42,487 nt of DNA from Methanobacteriota archaeon (GCA_005878985.1 VBMA01000079.1:1-42487); one strand, 5' to 3'. Shown: positions 32,642 through 41,529, counted from the first letter of the stretch. A program made the numbers and translations. The notes: generated by a model from the sequence alone, not told the origin.

Positions 32642-33262
32642 CTACTCCCGCGTCACGCGTCCGAAGGCCACCGTGCCGGCGATTTTCTCGATGTGCACCT
32701 TGACGATCGCGCCCTTCGCGGTCCCGGGCACATAGATGACGTACTTGTCGAGCTTCGCGATCCCGTCACCCTTCTTCCCGATGTCCTGGATCATCAGCTC
32801 GTAGACCTTGCCCTCGACGAGCGGGGCTTCCTCGACCTTCGCGGCTTTCTTCACGGCCTTCACGGGCCGCCGCGCGCCGCACGCGTCGCACTCGAGCATC
32901 GCGATCCGGCCTTCCTTGACGAGCCGCGTGTCGGGGCGGCCGCATTCCTGGCAGAGCACGTACGCGTCGACGTAGGACTTGACCCGCTCCTCGATCTGCT
33001 GCGAGGTGACCTTGCTCTTGAACACGACGCGACGCCCTTCCATCGCGCCGGAGGTCCCGAGCTCCCGCAGGAGGTACGTCAGGACCATGTCTGGATCCCG
33101 CCGAATCGCGCCGACGATGTCCTCGAAGTTCCGGAGGATCGTCGTCTTGCCTTCGATCACGACGTCCGGCGATGGGACCTGGAATCGTTCCCCGCTGCTG
33201 AGCGCCGCGGGCAACGCCTTCTTGGCGCGTGCAAGGAGCTCTTCATAACCGAAAGAAGACAC
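32642..33262 (-). CDS. Translation initiation factor aIF2 subunit beta with TRAM domain
   Basis: A 206-aa protein. Residues 1-135 are aIF2-beta: the central block VVIEGKTTILRNFEDIV, then RVVFKSKVTSQQIEERV, and a zinc ribbon with Cys104/107 and Cys125/128. Residues 145-203 add a TRAM RNA-binding domain (YELMIQDIGKKGDGIAKLDK, YVPGTAKGAIVKVHIEKI). A TRAM extension is known in some euryarchaeal aIF2-beta proteins; it may strengthen mRNA or rRNA binding. The start is GTG 33262, 28 nt after a TATA-like GTTTAAAG (33287-33294), so the mRNA is likely leaderless. First gene of an operon with the presenilin-like protease and S8e. Confidence 0.94.
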   Translation of the reverse strand: MSSFGYEELLARAKKALPAALSSGERFQVPSPDVVIEGKTTILRNFEDIVGAIRRDPDMVLTYLLRELGTSGAMEGRRVVFKSKVTSQQIEERVKSYVDAYVLCQECGRPDTRLVKEGRIAMLECDACGARRPVKAVKKAAKVEEAPLVEGKVYELMIQDIGKKGDGIAKLDKYVIYVPGTAKGAIVKVHIEKIAGTVAFGRVTRE

Positions 33263-33286
33263 GAAGGGCGACCAAAGCCCGCGTCG

Positions 33287-33294
33287 GTTTAAAG
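33287..33294 (-). promoter_or_regulatory. TATA-like box of the aIF2-beta operon
   Basis: Minus-strand CTTTAAAC centred 28 nt before GTG 33262, in the 41-nt gap after the CTP synthase stop. Confidence 0.5.
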
Positions 33295-33303
33295 GTTTGC
33301 GGG

Positions 33304-34890
33304 CTAGCGTGCGGCCGCGCGAACGAGGCCGAGATGGATCGGGGACGGCCTCAGCGGACGCGAACGCAACTCGGGGTGGAACTGCGATGCGACGAAGTAC
33401 GGATGGCCCTTCAACTCGAGGACCTCCATCCGTCGTCCGTCATCGGATCGACCGACGTATCGGAGGCCCGCGTCCTCTAGCTTCGGGATATACGCCGGGT
33501 TGATCTCGTACCGGTGCCGGTGGCGCTCGTAGATCGTGGTGGCGCCGTACAGCTTCGCGGTCGTCGAGTTCGGATCGACATCGATCTCGTGGGCACCGAG
33601 GCGCATCGTCGCGCCCATCCCTTTCACGCTGCGCTGCTCCGGCAGCAAGTCGACGACGGGCTGGGGCGTCTTCGGATCGAACTCGGAACTGTTCGCCCCC
33701 TTCAGGCCGAGGACGTCGCGGGCGAAGCCGACCGTCGCGAGCTGGAATCCGAGGCACACGCCTTGGAACGGAACATCGTGTTCCGCGGCGTACCGGGTCG
33801 CGGCGATCTTCCCTTCGATCCCTCGATCTCCGAATCCTCCTGGCACCAGGATCCCGTCCGCGCCTTCCAAGAGCTTCGTCCCATGCTTCTCGAGGTCGAC
33901 GGACTCGACCCACTTCAGCTTGACATGGACCCGCGCGGCGGCGCCCGCGTGGTGGAACGCCTCGATGTGGCTGATGTACGAATCCTTCAGGTGCGTGTAC
34001 TTGCCGACGAGGGCGATCGTCACTTCCTTATCCGGATTCTTCAGGTTCTCGAGGAATGCCTTCCATTCTTGCATGTCCTCGTCCTTCGGTTTCAGCCGGA
34101 GGGTCTTCAGGATGTATTCCGTGAGGCCTTGGCCGTCGAACAAGAGCGGGACGTCGTAGATTGTCGACGCGTCCGGGGCGCTGATGATGCCTTCCACGGG
34201 GACATCGGTGAAGAACGCGATCTTCTTCTTGATGTCGGGCTCGAGGGAGTGCTCTCCGCGGGCGATGATCACGTTGGGCTGGATCCCCATCGAACGGAGC
34301 TCACGGACGCTCTGCTGGGTGGGCTTCGTCTTCTGCTCGCCGACGGCGCCCATGATCGGGACCAACGTCGTGTGCACGAACAGGAGGTTGTCCTTTCCGA
34401 TCTCCTGTGCGAGTTGTCGGACGGCCTCGAGGAACGGCATGCCCTCGATGTCTCCGACCGTCCCTCCGACTTCGACGAGGACGATGTCCGCCCGCTCCTT
34501 TTCGCCGACGGCCTGGAGTTGGGTTTTGATTTCGTCCGTGACGTGCGGGATGATCTGGACCGTCCGACCGAGATAGTCCCCCCGGCGCTCCTTCTCGATG
34601 ACCGCGCGATAGACCTTGCCCGTCGTGATGTTGTGGTCGCCGGTCAGGTTGACGTCCAGGAATCGTTCGTAGTTGCCGAGGTCGAGGTCGACCTCCGAGC
34701 CGTCGTCGAGGACGAACACCTCGCCGTGCTGGTAGGGATTCATCGTGCCCGCGTCGACGTTCAGGTACGGGTCGATTTTGACGGGACAGACCTTCAATCC
34801 TTTCGACTTCAACAGGACGCCGATCGAGGAAGTGCTGATGCCCTTCCCGAGTCCTGACAAAACGCCTCCCGTGACAATGACATACTTCAC
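33304..34890 (-). CDS. pyrG: CTP synthase
   Basis: A 528-aa enzyme from GTG 34890, converting UTP, ATP and glutamine to CTP. The synthetase domain has the P-loop [12 protein letters not shown] (8-19) and the [20 protein letters not shown] block. The glutaminase domain holds nucleophile Cys379 (GVCLGFQ) and the His505/Glu507 pair (SQFHPE). All catalytic residues are present. GTG 34890 (MKYVIVTGG) matches the family N-terminus. A minus-strand CTTTATCA at 34924-34932 predicts a transcript start near 34901, after the alternative ATG 34911. Monocistronic as far as visible. Confidence 0.96.
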   Translation of the reverse strand: MKYVIVTGGVLSGLGKGISTSSIGVLLKSKGLKVCPVKIDPYLNVDAGTMNPYQHGEVFVLDDGSEVDLDLGNYERFLDVNLTGDHNITTGKVYRAVIEKERRGDYLGRTVQIIPHVTDEIKTQLQAVGEKERADIVLVEVGGTVGDIEGMPFLEAVRQLAQEIGKDNLLFVHTTLVPIMGAVGEQKTKPTQQSVRELRSMGIQPNVIIARGEHSLEPDIKKKIAFFTDVPVEGIISAPDASTIYDVPLLFDGQGLTEYILKTLRLKPKDEDMQEWKAFLENLKNPDKEVTIALVGKYTHLKDSYISHIEAFHHAGAAARVHVKLKWVESVDLEKHGTKLLEGADGILVPGGFGDRGIEGKIAATRYAAEHDVPFQGVCLGFQLATVGFARDVLGLKGANSSEFDPKTPQPVVDLLPEQRSVKGMGATMRLGAHEIDVDPNSTTAKLYGATTIYERHRHRYEINPAYIPKLEDAGLRYVGRSDDGRRMEVLELKGHPYFVASQFHPELRSRPLRPSPIHLGLVRAAAR

Positions 34891-35057
34891 GCAATCACGG
34901 GAATGCTCCATCCGGCGGGTCGGTGATAAAGTTTGTGTCTTGAAATCCGCAATTCGGTGCGTGCGGGCCCACGCTGCGGTGAGACACGGACGGATGACGC
35001 GAGCGAAAGCCTATATCGACCGCACGAATAGGTGAGCGCGGTGGTTCCTTGGAGCTC

Positions 35058-35609
35058 ATGAAGTACGAAGGACTTCCGATTGGAGCCGCGGCTCCGGACT
35101 TCTCACTGCCCGCGGTCGATGGGAAAACATACTCGCTCGCATCGTTCCATGACAAGCCCGTCCTCGCTGTTGCGTTTTGGTGCAATCACTGCCCCTACGT
35201 GCAAGCATGGGAAGAACGCACGATCGCCGTCCAGCACGACTACGCGGGAAGGGGCGTGCAGTTCGTCATGATCAACGCGAACGACGAAGAGAGCTATCCG
35301 GAAGACGACTTCCCGAACATGGTCGAACGCTCGAAGCGGAAAGGCTACAACTTCCCGTACCTCCGAGACGAGAGCCAGAAGGTCGCGGAGGCGTTCGGCG
35401 CGGTGTGCACGCCCGACTTCTTTGTGTTCGACTCCGCCCGGAAGCTGCGATACCGCGGGAAGCTCGACGACTCGAAGGAACCGAAAGGCGTGAAGAAGCA
35501 AGTGATGCGCGAGGTCCTCGACGCGGTCCTCACCGGCAAGCAGCCGCCCACCACCTTTGTGCCACCGATGGGCTGCTCCATCAAGTGGAAGTCGGATCAC
35601 TGGCGCTGA
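35058..35609 (+). CDS. Thioredoxin-fold redoxin (AhpC/TSA-like)
   Basis: A 183-aa redoxin. The N-terminal IGAAAPDFSLPAVDGKTYSL and the FWCNHCPYVQAW active site (Cys42, Cys45 in a CxxC arrangement) mark the thioredoxin-like Redoxin group close to AhpC/TSA; VCTPDFFVFD is the cis-Pro region. The C-terminal PPTTFVPPMGCSIKW adds another conserved Cys. It probably reduces disulphides or peroxides in the cytoplasm. ATG 35058 is chosen, with TTG 35049 as a close alternative. A CCTATATCG box near 35010-35018 lies upstream. Substrate unknown. Confidence 0.88.
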   Translation: MKYEGLPIGAAAPDFSLPAVDGKTYSLASFHDKPVLAVAFWCNHCPYVQAWEERTIAVQHDYAGRGVQFVMINANDEESYPEDDFPNMVERSKRKGYNFPYLRDESQKVAEAFGAVCTPDFFVFDSARKLRYRGKLDDSKEPKGVKKQVMREVLDAVLTGKQPPTTFVPPMGCSIKWKSDHWR

Positions 35610-36424
35610 CGTCCGACCGCACGACGAATCGTCCGGCGCCGCTTCTTCGTCCTCGGGGCTTTCACGCCGCCGGCGAGTGATCGGCGGAGCCCTCCGAGCC
35701 GCCATTCGAGGAAGGAGAACACGGCGGCCAGGTTCCCGCTCCGGCGGTACGCTCGGCGGACCCGTGCGGCTTCCGCAGGCACCGACTTGAGTTCGTCCAC
35801 GAACTTCTTGACGTTCAGGATGGCTCGCGTCAACTCGTCGACGATCGGGATGGTCGCTCGCTGGGAGGTCCGGGAGAGCGGATTCAAGTCGATACTGATG
35901 ACGACCTTGCCCATGCGCACAAGCGCCTCGGCGCGATCCCCATCTTCCAACGGCACGAGCACGACATCCGCCCCGAAAATCCCGTCTCGATGGGATACCG
36001 CTCGCTTCGATTCGATGCCCGGAATCCGCGCGTTCGGGCGCAGGCCGAGGACGTTTCGCGCCCCTGCTGTCTCGAGGATCCGGACGATTTTCTTCATGCG
36101 CGGTTCCGTCCGGTGGAACAAGTTCACCTCGATTCGGGCGGGGATCGCGCGCGCGAGCTGGACGACTTCCTTCGCCGCGAGAGCGGCCACGTTTCCATTT
36201 ACCGAGATCACCGGTCGGGATGCCGCCAGGAGATGGGCCGCGGCCGCTCGTTCTGCCACGAGGGCCGGCGCGCTCGTCCCTTCTCCAAATAGGTAGTCCC
36301 AAGCTTCCCCCCGGCCTTGCGCGACGAGTCCTTCGGGGACGACGATGCCCCGCTTCCACGCACGGACGAGGCGCTCCCGTCGGACGAGCGATTCGTACCG
36401 CGGGTGCGATCGGGGGATCGTCAT
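35597..36424 (-). CDS. 4-phosphopantoate--beta-alanine ligase (phosphopantothenate synthetase)
   Basis: A 275-aa archaeal enzyme of coenzyme A synthesis that joins phosphopantoate to beta-alanine, replacing bacterial PanC/CoaA. Diagnostic blocks are IPRSHPRYESLVRRERLV, GLVAQGRGEAWDYLFGE, AAAHLLAASRPVISVNGNVA, RIEVNLFHRTEPR and SIDLNPLSRTSQ. The start ATG 36424 overlaps the stop of the upstream DUF1611 gene as ATGA, a sign of translational coupling. The C-terminal 25 residues are Lys/Arg-rich (KAPRTKKRRRTIRRAV), unusual for the family. Pantoate kinase, its usual partner, is not in the window. Confidence 0.93.
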   Translation of the reverse strand: MTIPRSHPRYESLVRRERLVRAWKRGIVVPEGLVAQGRGEAWDYLFGEGTSAPALVAERAAAAHLLAASRPVISVNGNVAALAAKEVVQLARAIPARIEVNLFHRTEPRMKKIVRILETAGARNVLGLRPNARIPGIESKRAVSHRDGIFGADVVLVPLEDGDRAEALVRMGKVVISIDLNPLSRTSQRATIPIVDELTRAILNVKKFVDELKSVPAEAARVRRAYRRSGNLAAVFSFLEWRLGGLRRSLAGGVKAPRTKKRRRTIRRAVGRQRQ

Positions 36425-37485
36425 GTCATCCGCTGGATCGCAGCGACGAACTTCCCGCAGCCGTGCCAAAGGGGATCGGCGGTCGGGATTCCATATTTCT
36501 GCTCAAAGGTCCCCACGACGGCTTCTACCTCGTCTCGCGTCATGTTCTCATGGTTGATTCCGATGCCGACCACCTTCCCGCCGCCGATGCGGCGCGTGTA
36601 GAACTGGAGCCACTCGATCTCTTCGTCCACGGTCGGCATGGGCCACGCGACGATGTCCCGCCGGAACGACCGCGTCTTCCGGGCGGGCGCGTGCATCATC
36701 AGGATCGCGGACGGCATGGACGCCATGATGATCGCTCGGGTGCCGCACACGTACGCGGGATGGGAGATGCTCCCCTGGCCCTCGACGACAATCACGCGCG
36801 CTCGCGTTTCGTCGTAGGCGCGGACGACTTCGGATTCGAGTTCGCCGACCATGAAATCGGCCTTGATCGAGTCGAGCGGCACCCCGTACGCGGATCCCTG
36901 GAGGAGCCCGGTCTGGCCCGTGGCCACGAACGCGGCGGGTACGCCCGCGGCGTTCAACGCGTCGGTCAACAGGAGGGCTGTCGTCCGCTTCCCAATCGCC
37001 CCGTCCGTCCCGAGGACCGGGATCCGGAGGCACGGTAGCTTGCGGGCGAGATCGCTGAACTGCTTCGACTCCCGGATCGGCCGCGGCTTGCGGACGTCGA
37101 CCAAACGGGCTCCGTGGGCCTCCGCGAGCTTCACGAACTCCGGATCGTCGTTGAGGAACTCGTGCAGTCCCGCGACGACGTTCAGGCGATGCTCGATTGC
37201 CTCGCGGATGACGGGCCGGAACTCCTTCGGGATGTACCCGCCGAACGTCGCGACGCCGATGATCAGGGTCTCCGGCTGGCACCGTTCGATCGCTTCCTTC
37301 AAATTCGCGACGATCGGGACTCCGTTCGGTTTCCCGTCGAGCACGTCCCCGGCGTCCCGCCCGGCCTTCGTGTGATCGATGACGCCCGCGATCTCGTAAC
37401 GTTTCGAATATCGCACGAGGCCGTTCGCCGTCTTTCCCGTGCTCTGACCGAAATATCCGTCGCACAGGATGACGGCTTTCTCCAT
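36421..37485 (-). CDS. DUF1611 (COG3367) P-loop protein
   Basis: A 354-aa protein with an N-terminal Rossmann-like half (VILCDGYFG, IAGVIDHTKAGRDAGDV) and a C-terminal P-loop half. The nucleotide motif is GTDGAIGKRTT (159-169), followed by VEGQGSISHPAY. This is the DUF1611 family, to which bacterial DgcN, linked to D-glutamate metabolism, belongs. The archaeal role is not settled. ATG 37485 is used, with GAGG close before it and TATA-like GGCTTAATAGG and GATTATGG boxes near 37522-37545. Its stop overlaps the start of the phosphopantothenate synthetase gene by four bases, so a shared pathway is possible. Confidence 0.85.
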   Translation of the reverse strand: MEKAVILCDGYFGQSTGKTANGLVRYSKRYEIAGVIDHTKAGRDAGDVLDGKPNGVPIVANLKEAIERCQPETLIIGVATFGGYIPKEFRPVIREAIEHRLNVVAGLHEFLNDDPEFVKLAEAHGARLVDVRKPRPIRESKQFSDLARKLPCLRIPVLGTDGAIGKRTTALLLTDALNAAGVPAAFVATGQTGLLQGSAYGVPLDSIKADFMVGELESEVVRAYDETRARVIVVEGQGSISHPAYVCGTRAIIMASMPSAILMMHAPARKTRSFRRDIVAWPMPTVDEEIEWLQFYTRRIGGGKVVGIGINHENMTRDEVEAVVGTFEQKYGIPTADPLWHGCGKFVAAIQRMT

Positions 37486-37629
37486 GCCTCTTGTCCCCTG
37501 TGATAACAGCGGGCGAAAGTCCATAATCTCCTATTAAGCCTAAGCGCGCAGGCGACGCCTCATGGTCGCAGAATTCCGCGTCATTCAGAGCCCACGCGCT
37601 TCCCCCCTCCGCGATTCCGCCGAAGGGCG

Positions 37630-40600
37630 ATGGGAGGCGCGCCCGTGACGCAGAACGTCGAAAACCTCGGCCCCTGCAGCTCCTGCGGCGGGAAACTCTT
37701 CCCGTTCATCTTGTGCGAATCGTGCGGCGCGGCGACGATCCTGCGCGAGGCCCGCCAGCTCGAACGGGAGGCCACGTGTCCGGAATGCGGCGCCCGAAAC
37801 CCCTGGCAGGTCATCTGCGACCAGTGCCACTCTCGCTTCCGGGCGCCCGCCGCCGAGGAGGAACGGTCTCCCGCGGCCGCTCCAGGGGCGACGCCCGTGC
37901 CGGCCGCCGCGGGCCGTCCGAAGCGGCGCATCAACGGGGAATCGGACCCCGCCTCCCTCGTCCATCTGCTGAAGGTCCTCGGCCTCGACCCGTCCCGGGC
38001 CCAGGCGCTGATCGACCGCGGATACGATGCCCTCTGGAAGATCGCCCGGACCTCGGTCGACGAGCTCGCGCGGATCCCGGAGGTCGGGCCCGTCGCCGCG
38101 CACAAGATGCTCGCGTCCCTGCATCTCATCAAGTACACGCCACCTCGGCGCACGAAGGAGGAGATCGCCCAGGACGAGTACGAATGCCCGCTGTGCGGCT
38201 GCATCACCTCCATGTTTGCGCCGGCCTGCCTCGAATGCGGCGCCGCGTTCGACGAGGAGGAAATGGACGAGGCGATCCGTCAACAGTTCGCCGCCGAAGG
38301 CGACGCGGCGCTCATCGCGTTCTACGACGCCCGCCTCGCGGAGAAACCGGAGAACGCGGACCTGCTCTACGCCCGGGGTCTGCTCCTGCAGACGATGGGT
38401 CGGACCGACGAGGCGATGGCGGCTCTCGACCGTGCGGCCGCCGCCGCACCGGACGAACGAAAGATCAAGGTCGCCCAGCTGCGGATCCAAGCGAAGGAGC
38501 TTCGCAAACCGGACGCGGCCGAGAAGTTACGGTCCACCGCCAGCTCGCTCCTCGATGACGTCGCTTGGGACCAAGAGATCGCACAGCTCGACGACCTCCT
38601 TTCCGAGGAAGGACCCACCTGTCCGAGCTGCGGTTCCACGGTTCCGAGAAGTGTCGCTCTGTGTCCGTCGTGCGGCGCTCGCTTGGTCGCCGCCCTCCCG
38701 GAACCGGAGCACAAGCCGGCGCCGGGCGGAGCTCCGGAGTTGGACATCCTCGTCGACGACCTCCTCGTCGGCGAGTTAGAGAAGTCCCTCAGTCCAGAAG
38801 AACTCGAACTCACGAAGGCCGCGGTCCTCGATTGGCTCATCGAGGAACTCGAGGAGACGATGGGCGTCGATGCGACGATCAAGGCCGCCGCAGAGAAGCG
38901 TGACGAGACGAAGGCGCCGGCGGAGCCGTCGCCCGTTCCGCCGGCCATCGGATTCCTGTCCGGGTGGATCCGCGGGAGCAAGGGGCTTGTCAGTGGAGCG
39001 CGTCCCAAGACGACGACCCGCGGGGCCGGGAAAGTCAATGGGCTGGTCAACGGCCGAGGTCGGGTGAATGGCCTCGTCAACGGACTCGGTCGCACGAACG
39101 GCCTCGTGAACGGCGTCGGCCGGGTTAACGGTCTCGTCACTCCCACGGGGCGGGTGAACGGGTTGATGGGCGAACAAGGGCGGGTCAACGGAACGATTGG
39201 AGGGACGCGATCCGTCCGGGCGGGACGAAAGGAGATCCGTCTCTCTGTTCCGACGAAGCGCGTGCGGTACGCCGCAATCGCAGCCGCGACGCTCATCGCG
39301 ATATTGATTGCCGGCTTCCTGTTCATCCCAATCCCGGGACCCACGCCGCGGATCGTGATCGACGGGTCGTTCGGCGATTGGGCCTCCGTGCCGATGTTCG
39401 ACGCCGTGTCGGTCGCATCCGATGCGAACGTGTCGATCGACCATTACGCGAGTCTCCTGGATGACCACTCGCTCTACCTGTTTGCGTCGACCCGCGGCGG
39501 GATGTTCGGTGATTCGTCCGCGTACGACGGCATCTACTTCCTGATTGATGCGGACGGCAACCCGTCCACAGGCTACCAGTTCGACGGGATTGGGGCCGAA
39601 GCGGTCCTCGAGATCTTCGGCGGCAATAACTCGGTCGCAGGTTCTAGGCTCTATGGCTTCCCGAACAATGCCGAAGTCAACTGGAGCCAGCGGCAGTCGA
39701 TTGGCTCACCGCCGGCGGCCGCCTCCGTTCAGGGCGTCGAAGCGCAGGTCTCGACGTACGATCTCACCGGATTCGACCCGGGGAATTTCCGCATCGCGGT
39801 CTTGGCCGACGACTTCGCGGGGGTTTCTAGTCGTAGCCTCGCGCCGCTCACGCCCGACGGTTCGGTTCTCCTCGACCTGCAGCCCGTCACATCCGTCGTC
39901 AACAGCACGACGGCTCCGTTGTTCACAATCCGGGTACATGCCCTTGGCCTACCGGCTGGGGCTTCATGGGGAGTCTCCGCTTTCGCTTACAACGCGACCT
40001 CGGGGCTGACGGTCTTCCTATCCGCGGCATCGGTGGTCTTGACCCAGGGTCAGCCACAAGCCACGATCACGGCGTCCGCCTTGGCCGCCGGGGTTCCATC
40101 GGGCGATGTCGTCCAAGTCGATGTGACCAACGCGACGGCCCCCGTTCCCGTCGTCGTTCGGGGAGGGCCGATTCGTGCGTACATGCTTGCGCCTCCGTCC
40201 ACCGTGCGGATTGATGGCCTATTCGTGGACTGGGCTGGGAGGGACCAGATTGATTCGGATTCGGTGCCCGTGAAGAATCCCGACATAGACATCCTTCGGT
40301 ACGGTGCTGCGGTCAACACGTCGACTGCATACTTCCATGTGGCAGTCGCAGGCGACCTAATGGCGGGACGCGTCCCCGATCGGTTCATTCGCCTGCCACC
40401 CGGGCAGGGAGGGAACGGGTCGGGCGGACCGCCCATCCCAATTCCACGTCGCACCGGCGAAGACATCCTCCGGGCCTACATCGATCTGAATTCCACCGAC
40501 AACGTCGGCTTGCCATTCGACGGAATCTACGCAGACTACATGCTCGAAATCCGGGGCGTTGCGGGGCGGATCACGGCGCGGACTTTGTATGCCTGGACGG

Positions 40601-41496
40601 GGTCCTGGTCTCCTGTCGCGGCGCCCTCTGTGGCCCTGGCGAAGAACGACACTGAAATTGAAGGGTCCGTCACGATAGGCCCGTTCACGAACTTGACCCG
40701 GATGGCATTCGCTACCACGGATTGGGGCGGAATAGGCGATACCACACTCCAAGGCGGGACTCAAGTCTCAGCTTCGGCTTTGACGAAGATCTCTGGACAA
40801 GCGCCCCGTGGCGACCCCGGGCTGATCATCGATTCCGGCTCGAACCCGCAGACGGCCTACGCAACCCCCCTCGCGAACGAGCCCGTTGTCGACGGAAACT
40901 GCGGTACCACTTCCGGCGAATATAGTGGCGCTAGCGTGGCCAACAACGGCGATCTCCGGTTCCTCGTGGGACGCAGTTCGCTGGCTAGCTACGTCTTCGT
41001 GTGTCTCGAAGTGACAGCCGACGGGACGAACGACGGGACCTCGGACTGGGGTGAGCTTCTTTTCCGCCAGAACCCAAGCGATACTTCGACATTGCCTAAA
41101 ACGGGCGATCGGCGGTTCCGAGCCACGAGTGGTGTGCCAGGTAGCTTCACACAGGAAATGGGAAGTGGAACCGTGTGGACCTCGTGCGCAGGGACCTGCG
41201 ACACACTGAATACTGGAAAGGGCAAGTTCAACAACTCGGTCCAAACCTACGAATTCATGATTCGTCTTTCCGACGTCTGGGGGACGGACACACCTCTCCC
41301 GAGCCAGACATCCGGATTCGCTATCGTAGCGTTCAACAACACAGGTTCTGCGACCTATGCCTGGGGGTCTGACAATGTAGACGAAAACAATCCAAATTCG
41401 TGGGGCCTAGTTGAAATTCCGGAGTTCCCGAATGTTGTGTTCACCGCGGTTGCAATTATCGTCGTGGTGGGCTGGATTCGACGTCGACGCTCCTAA
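37630..41496 (+). CDS. Mosaic surface protein: zinc ribbons, HhH, TPR, NGLVNG repeats, IDG-DW domains
   Basis: A 1288-aa two-pass protein. Cytoplasmic side: zinc ribbons with Cys 16/19/29/32, 50/53/63/66, 186/189/200/203 and 331/334/345/348; a helix-hairpin-helix segment (108-165); one or two TPR units (242-275); then six decapeptide repeats (467-526). A basic stretch and a membrane helix follow (547-567). Outside are three related IDG..DW-type beta domains starting near 575, 859 and 1085, resembling CBM9/DOMON-like sugar- or haem-binding folds. The C-terminus IPEFPNVVF, a helix and RRRRS resembles archaeal PEF-type sorting signals. Together this suggests a cell-surface ligand protein wired to a cytoplasmic scaffold, but the function is not known. 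GC content falls towards the 3' end. ATG 37630 is used; GTG 37645 is possible. Confidence 0.85.
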   Translation: MGGAPVTQNVENLGPCSSCGGKLFPFILCESCGAATILREARQLEREATCPECGARNPWQVICDQCHSRFRAPAAEEERSPAAAPGATPVPAAAGRPKRRINGESDPASLVHLLKVLGLDPSRAQALIDRGYDALWKIARTSVDELARIPEVGPVAAHKMLASLHLIKYTPPRRTKEEIAQDEYECPLCGCITSMFAPACLECGAAFDEEEMDEAIRQQFAAEGDAALIAFYDARLAEKPENADLLYARGLLLQTMGRTDEAMAALDRAAAAAPDERKIKVAQLRIQAKELRKPDAAEKLRSTASSLLDDVAWDQEIAQLDDLLSEEGPTCPSCGSTVPRSVALCPSCGARLVAALPEPEHKPAPGGAPELDILVDDLLVGELEKSLSPEELELTKAAVLDWLIEELEETMGVDATIKAAAEKRDETKAPAEPSPVPPAIGFLSGWIRGSKGLVSGARPKTTTRGAGKVNGLVNGRGRVNGLVNGLGRTNGLVNGVGRVNGLVTPTGRVNGLMGEQGRVNGTIGGTRSVRAGRKEIRLSVPTKRVRYAAIAAATLIAILIAGFLFIPIPGPTPRIVIDGSFGDWASVPMFDAVSVASDANVSIDHYASLLDDHSLYLFASTRGGMFGDSSAYDGIYFLIDADGNPSTGYQFDGIGAEAVLEIFGGNNSVAGSRLYGFPNNAEVNWSQRQSIGSPPAAASVQGVEAQVSTYDLTGFDPGNFRIAVLADDFAGVSSRSLAPLTPDGSVLLDLQPVTSVVNSTTAPLFTIRVHALGLPAGASWGVSAFAYNATSGLTVFLSAASVVLTQGQPQATITASALAAGVPSGDVVQVDVTNATAPVPVVVRGGPIRAYMLAPPSTVRIDGLFVDWAGRDQIDSDSVPVKNPDIDILRYGAAVNTSTAYFHVAVAGDLMAGRVPDRFIRLPPGQGGNGSGGPPIPIPRRTGEDILRAYIDLNSTDNVGLPFDGIYADYMLEIRGVAGRITARTLYAWTGSWSPVAAPSVALAKNDTEIEGSVTIGPFTNLTRMAFATTDWGGIGDTTLQGGTQVSASALTKISGQAPRGDPGLIIDSGSNPQTAYATPLANEPVVDGNCGTTSGEYSGASVANNGDLRFLVGRSSLASYVFVCLEVTADGTNDGTSDWGELLFRQNPSDTSTLPKTGDRRFRATSGVPGSFTQEMGSGTVWTSCAGTCDTLNTGKGKFNNSVQTYEFMIRLSDVWGTDTPLPSQTSGFAIVAFNNTGSATYAWGSDNVDENNPNSWGLVEIPEFPNVVFTAVAIIVVVGWIRRRRS
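39028..39207 (+). repeat. Six tandem 30-nt units encoding GRVNGLVNGx
   Basis: Units start at 39028, 39058, 39088, 39118, 39148 and 39178. The first three are near-perfect at the protein level (G-[KR]-[VT]-N-G-L-V-N-G-x). The last three keep GRVNG and diverge after it. Codons differ among copies (AAT/AAC, GGT/GGC/GGG), so selection is on the peptide, not on the DNA. The repeats lie just before the membrane helix of the mosaic protein. Confidence 0.9.
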
Positions 41497-41529
41497 GGTA
41501 CTTCTAAAACCACGCCGTTCACACTCCCG

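Noticed and set aside
33514-34857. 447-codon plus-strand frame over CTP synthase
   Set aside because: Antisense to pyrG, whose catalytic motifs are complete; no recognisable fold in the shadow frame.
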